Below are positions 4,169 through 6,715 of a DNA stretch of 6,715 nucleotides, one piece after another; the stretch's first letter is position 1; every line of letters starts with the position of its first letter. A program made the position numbers and the translations under genes. This DNA is from Sedimenticola sp. GTDB taxonomy: Bacteria > Pseudomonadota > Gammaproteobacteria > Chromatiales > Chromatiaceae. The stretch is taken from the NCBI GenBank assembly GCA_027041035.1, contig JALULB010000361.1, forward strand, positions 1-6,715. The letters run 5' to 3'. The notes beneath the pieces were generated by a model that saw only the letters and a program-made list of their open reading frames with translations, was not told the origin of the DNA and made no database searches.

Positions 4169-6445
4169 ATGCTGGATACCCTGCATCGCATCGTTCAGGA
4201 AGTCACCCGGGCCAACGATCTGGGCAAGGCGCTGCAACTGCTTACCAGCGGTGTGCGAAAAGCCATCCAGGCGGACGTATGCTCCGTCTATCTGACCGAT
4301 TTCGACTCTCGGGAACACGTCCTGGCAGCCACCGAGGGACTGCGACCCGAGGCGGTCGGCAAGGTCCGCCTACCGATGCATCGCGGCCTGATCGGGCTGG
4401 TCGCCGAGCGCGCCGAACCCCTGAACCTGGACGACGCCACCAGCCATCCGCGTTATCTGTATATCCCGCACACCGGCGAAACCGAGTACCACGGATTTCT
4501 CGGCGTGCCGATCATCCAGTACCGCACCGTGCTCGGCGTGCTGGTCGTGCGCCAGCAGCAGCCACGCCAGTTCGAGGACGAAGAGGTCACCTTTCTGTTC
4601 ACCCTGGCCGCGCAACTCGCCGGCGCGATCAAGCATGCCCAGGCGAGCGGCGAGTTGGCGACGCTGACCAACCGGCGATCCAGTGGCTCGCACTTCATGG
4701 AAGGCCGCGGCAGCGCCACCGGCGTGGCCATCGGCACCGGCCTGGTCACTTACGAGACTGCCGACCTCGGCGCGGTACCCGATCGCGCCGCGCGGGATAT
4801 TCCGGCGGAACGCCAGCGCCTGCTGGACGCGGTCGACGCGGTGGAGAACGAGCTGCAACGCATGAAACAGCGGCTCGCCGACACCCTGAGCTGCGAGGAT
4901 CAGGCCTTGTTCGATGCCCTGATCATGATGCTCAACAGCGATTCGTTGATCACGCGCACCATCGAGCTGATCGACGAGGGCAACTGGGCACCGGCCGCGC
5001 TGCGCGACACGATCGGCGAACATGCGCGCATCTTCGATGCGATGGAGGACCGCTACCTGCGCGAGCGCGGTTCCGACGTACGCAATCTGGGCAACCGCGT
5101 GCTGAAGCATCTTGAACTCACGGAACCCGGCGGTTCGTCGAATCCCACGCGCTTCCCGGAACAGACCATTCTGGTCGGCGACGAGATCAGCGTGATGCAG
5201 CTTGCCGAGGTACCGCGCGAGAAGCTCGTCGGACTGGTCTCGGCGCGTGGTTCCAATTCATCGCACGTGGCGATACTCGCCCGCGCGATGGGCATCCCGG
5301 CGGTGATGGGGGTCAGCGATCTGCCGGTGAACCGCATGGAAGCGCGCGAACTCATCATCGACGGCTATCGTGGCCGGGTGTACGTCTCCCCGCCGCCATC
5401 GGTGTTCGACGAATATCAGCGCCTGGCCGACGAAGAGCGCGCCCTGAGCCACGAGTTGCAGGCCCTGCGCGAGCTGCCCGCCGAAACCGTCGACGGCGTT
5501 CGCATCCCGCTGATGCTGAACACCGGTCTGGTGCTGGAACAGCAGACCATAGGCGCGGCCGACGCGGAGGGCATCGGCCTGTACCGCACCGAGCTGCCGT
5601 TCATGGTGCGCGACAGCTTTCCCGGCGAGAACGTCCAGACGATCAACTATCACCGCGTCATCAGCGAGTTCGCGCCGCGACCGGTGACCCTGCGCATCCT
5701 GGATATCGGAGGCGACAAGCCCCTGCCGTACTTCCCGATCGAGGAATCCAACCCATTCCTCGGCTGGCGCGGCATCCGTATCCTGCTGGATCATCCGGAG
5801 ATCTTCCTCACCCAGATCCGCGCGATGCTGCGCGCCAGCGTCGGCTTCGACAATCTGCATATCATGCTGCCGATGATCACCCTGTTGAGCGAGGTGGACG
5901 ATGCCCTGAACCTGATCCATCGCGCGCATGACGAACTCATCGAGGAGGGTTACGAACTCAACATGCCGAAACTCGGCGTGATGATCGAGGTGCCGGCCGC
6001 CGCCTATCAGGCCGAGGCGCTCGCGGAACGCGTGGATTTCATCTCCATCGGCAGTAACGACCTGACCCAATACCTACTCGCCGTGGATCGCAACAACAGC
6101 CATGTCGCGCGCCTCTATGACGATCTGCACCCGGTGGTATTACAGACCATTCGCCAGATCACCACGGCCGCGACCGCCCACGACACCCCGGTGAGCATCT
6201 GCGGGGAACTGGCCGGCAACCCGGCCGCCGCGCCACTGCTGTTGGGCATGGGGGTTTCCAGCCTGAGCATGAGTTCGGGCAGCCTGCTGCGCGTAAAGGC
6301 GGTGATTCGCGCCACCAGCCTGCCACGCGCGCGCGAGCTGCTGCGCGGCGCGATGCGCTGCCACGACGGTGACTGCGTGCGCAAGCTGATGGAGCACGCG
6401 CTCGACAGCCTGGGCCTGGGGGGACTGGTCAGGCCGGGCAGATGA
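4169..6445 (+). CDS. ptsP: Phosphoenolpyruvate-protein phosphotransferase PtsP (EI-Ntr)
   Basis: Enzyme I of the nitrogen PTS: it autophosphorylates with PEP and passes phosphate to NPr (PtsO) and then PtsN, a regulatory relay rather than sugar uptake. With ATG 4169 the protein is 758 aa, close to E. coli PtsP (748), and begins MLDTLHRIVQEV as the family does; an upstream in-frame start at 4061 would lie inside rppH. The N-terminal GAF domain (about 16-155; CSVYLTDFD, GFLGVPIIQYR) senses small molecules, glutamine in studied homologues. The EI core follows: N-terminal helical HPr-binding region (about 175-300), swivelling domain with phospho-acceptor His366 in SNSSHVAILARAMGIPAVMG, and PEP-binding TIM barrel with GLYRTELPFM, GWRGIRILL, FISIGSNDLTQY and Cys678 in ICGELAGNP. 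The last motif has Asn where EI proteins usually have Asp (CGEMAGD). The Shine-Dalgarno is weak, and coupling to rppH is plausible. Confidence 0.96.
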   Translation: MLDTLHRIVQEVTRANDLGKALQLLTSGVRKAIQADVCSVYLTDFDSREHVLAATEGLRPEAVGKVRLPMHRGLIGLVAERAEPLNLDDATSHPRYLYIPHTGETEYHGFLGVPIIQYRTVLGVLVVRQQQPRQFEDEEVTFLFTLAAQLAGAIKHAQASGELATLTNRRSSGSHFMEGRGSATGVAIGTGLVTYETADLGAVPDRAARDIPAERQRLLDAVDAVENELQRMKQRLADTLSCEDQALFDALIMMLNSDSLITRTIELIDEGNWAPAALRDTIGEHARIFDAMEDRYLRERGSDVRNLGNRVLKHLELTEPGGSSNPTRFPEQTILVGDEISVMQLAEVPREKLVGLVSARGSNSSHVAILARAMGIPAVMGVSDLPVNRMEARELIIDGYRGRVYVSPPPSVFDEYQRLADEERALSHELQALRELPAETVDGVRIPLMLNTGLVLEQQTIGAADAEGIGLYRTELPFMVRDSFPGENVQTINYHRVISEFAPRPVTLRILDIGGDKPLPYFPIEESNPFLGWRGIRILLDHPEIFLTQIRAMLRASVGFDNLHIMLPMITLLSEVDDALNLIHRAHDELIEEGYELNMPKLGVMIEVPAAAYQAEALAERVDFISIGSNDLTQYLLAVDRNNSHVARLYDDLHPVVLQTIRQITTAATAHDTPVSICGELAGNPAAAPLLLGMGVSSLSMSSGSLLRVKAVIRATSLPRARELLRGAMRCHDGDCVRKLMEHALDSLGLGGLVRPGR

Positions 6446-6457
6446 GCCTTCGGCTCA
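6443..6457. terminator. Shared hairpin between convergent ptsP and arsS
   Basis: TGAGCC (6443-6448), loop TTC and GGCTCA (6452-6457) form a 6-bp stem that includes both stop codons: TGA of ptsP (6443-6445) and TGA of arsS on the other strand (6457-6455). Being symmetric, it could act on transcripts from both sides. There is no run of T on either side, so intrinsic termination would be weak. Confidence 0.4.
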
Positions 6458-6715
6458 GCTCAACGCCCCGCCGCAGCTGGAGCCTTGGCCGGCCGCGCAG
6501 GCCCAGCAGTGCTCGCCAACCTGGATCGGCAGATCACGCAGCTCGACCGCCTTCAGGTCGCGCACATGCAGACGTCCCTTCCCGGCCCCCGACAGCGGAA
6601 GATCCAGCATCTGGTTGAAATCACAGTCGTACACCCGGCCCCGCCAGTCCACGCTGAGCAGATCGCGGCACATCAATGATTCCAGATTTTGCGCCTGGAA
6701 GCTGTCCTTCAGCAG
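6455..6715 (-). CDS. arsS: Arsenosugar biosynthesis radical SAM protein ArsS, C-terminal part
   Basis: The last 86 residues of a protein whose N-terminus lies beyond the right edge; the frame is open to base 6715. The fragment carries the Cys-rich C-terminal domain (DUF3641 type) of radical SAM proteins linked to arsenosugar synthesis: MCRDLLSVDWRG (15-26), VYDCDFNQML (28-37), an IQVGEHCWAC block (64-73) and AGQGSSCGGA at the very end. Cysteines 16, 31, 70, 73 and 81 probably bind auxiliary Fe-S clusters. The radical SAM CxxxCxxC core itself is outside the window, so activity cannot be judged. Some family members use selenocysteine; here all visible positions are Cys and no in-frame TGA precedes the end. 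In known cases ArsS acts after ArsM, which methylates arsenite, but no ars gene is visible here. It converges on ptsP with a 9-bp gap. Confidence 0.88.
   Translation of the reverse strand: MLKDSFQAQNLESLMCRDLLSVDWRGRVYDCDFNQMLDLPLSGAGKGRLHVRDLKAVELRDLPIQVGEHCWACAAGQGSSCGGALS

Noticed and set aside
4021..5115. 364-codon + frame overlapping rppH and ptsP
   Set aside because: Composition is Arg/Pro/Gly-rich low complexity typical of an out-of-frame read; ptsP in another frame matches its family throughout.
5258..6070. 270-codon frame antisense to ptsP
   Set aside because: No recognisable motif, and it lies completely opposite the conserved EI core of ptsP.
6455..6520. Selenocysteine codon in the arsS fragment
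   Set aside because: All motif positions are Cys codons and the TGA at 6455-6457 follows the conserved C-terminus SSCGGA, so it is an ordinary stop.

Overview
This is a GC-rich (roughly 60-65 % by eye) chromosomal segment, most likely from a gammaproteobacterium of the Chromatiales/Pseudomonas-like type. Three recognisable neighbourhoods support this: plsY divergent from folB, HAD-hydrolase divergent from rppH, and rppH-ptsP in tandem. All three arrangements are familiar from Gammaproteobacteria (e.g. Pseudomonas and E. coli). No rRNA, tRNA, CRISPR array or phage gene is visible.

Layout: (1) 2-754, + strand: the nearly complete 3' part of a pteridine reductase (FolM/PTR1 type). It converges, with a 10-bp gap, on (2) 765-1616, - strand: a fused dihydroneopterin aldolase-HPPK (FolB-FolK). 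The two form a pterin/folate cluster. (3) 1617-1929: a divergent intergenic region with AT-richer stretches. Most of it is a compact non-autonomous transposable element (MITE-like, about 199 bp, 1642-1840). It has perfect 12-bp terminal inverted repeats, a longer imperfect 38-bp inverted repeat, and flanking GTTTCCG direct repeats that look like a target-site duplication. A sigma70-like promoter for plsY lies just outside it. (4) 1930-2532, + strand: plsY, glycerol-3-phosphate acyltransferase. (5) 2540-2665, - strand: a 41-aa single-pass membrane microprotein, downstream of (6) 2689-3342, - strand: a HAD-IB (SerB-like) phosphatase. (7) 3343-3608: divergent promoter region. (8) 3609-4151, + strand: rppH, RNA 5'-pyrophosphohydrolase, followed after 17 bp by (9) 4169-6445, + strand: ptsP (enzyme I-Ntr, GAF domain plus EI core). 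(10) 6455-6715, - strand: C-terminal end of an arsenosugar-biosynthesis radical SAM protein (ArsS), cut by the window edge. A hairpin contains the stop codons of both ptsP and arsS.

Functionally the genes are mainly housekeeping: folate/pterin synthesis and reduction, phospholipid synthesis, mRNA 5'-end processing and nitrogen-PTS signalling, plus one arsenic-related accessory gene. No novel multi-gene defence or mobile system is apparent. The most unusual signals are the MITE-like element inserted about 25 bp upstream of folB-folK, the fused FolB-FolK enzyme, and the small membrane protein behind the HAD phosphatase.
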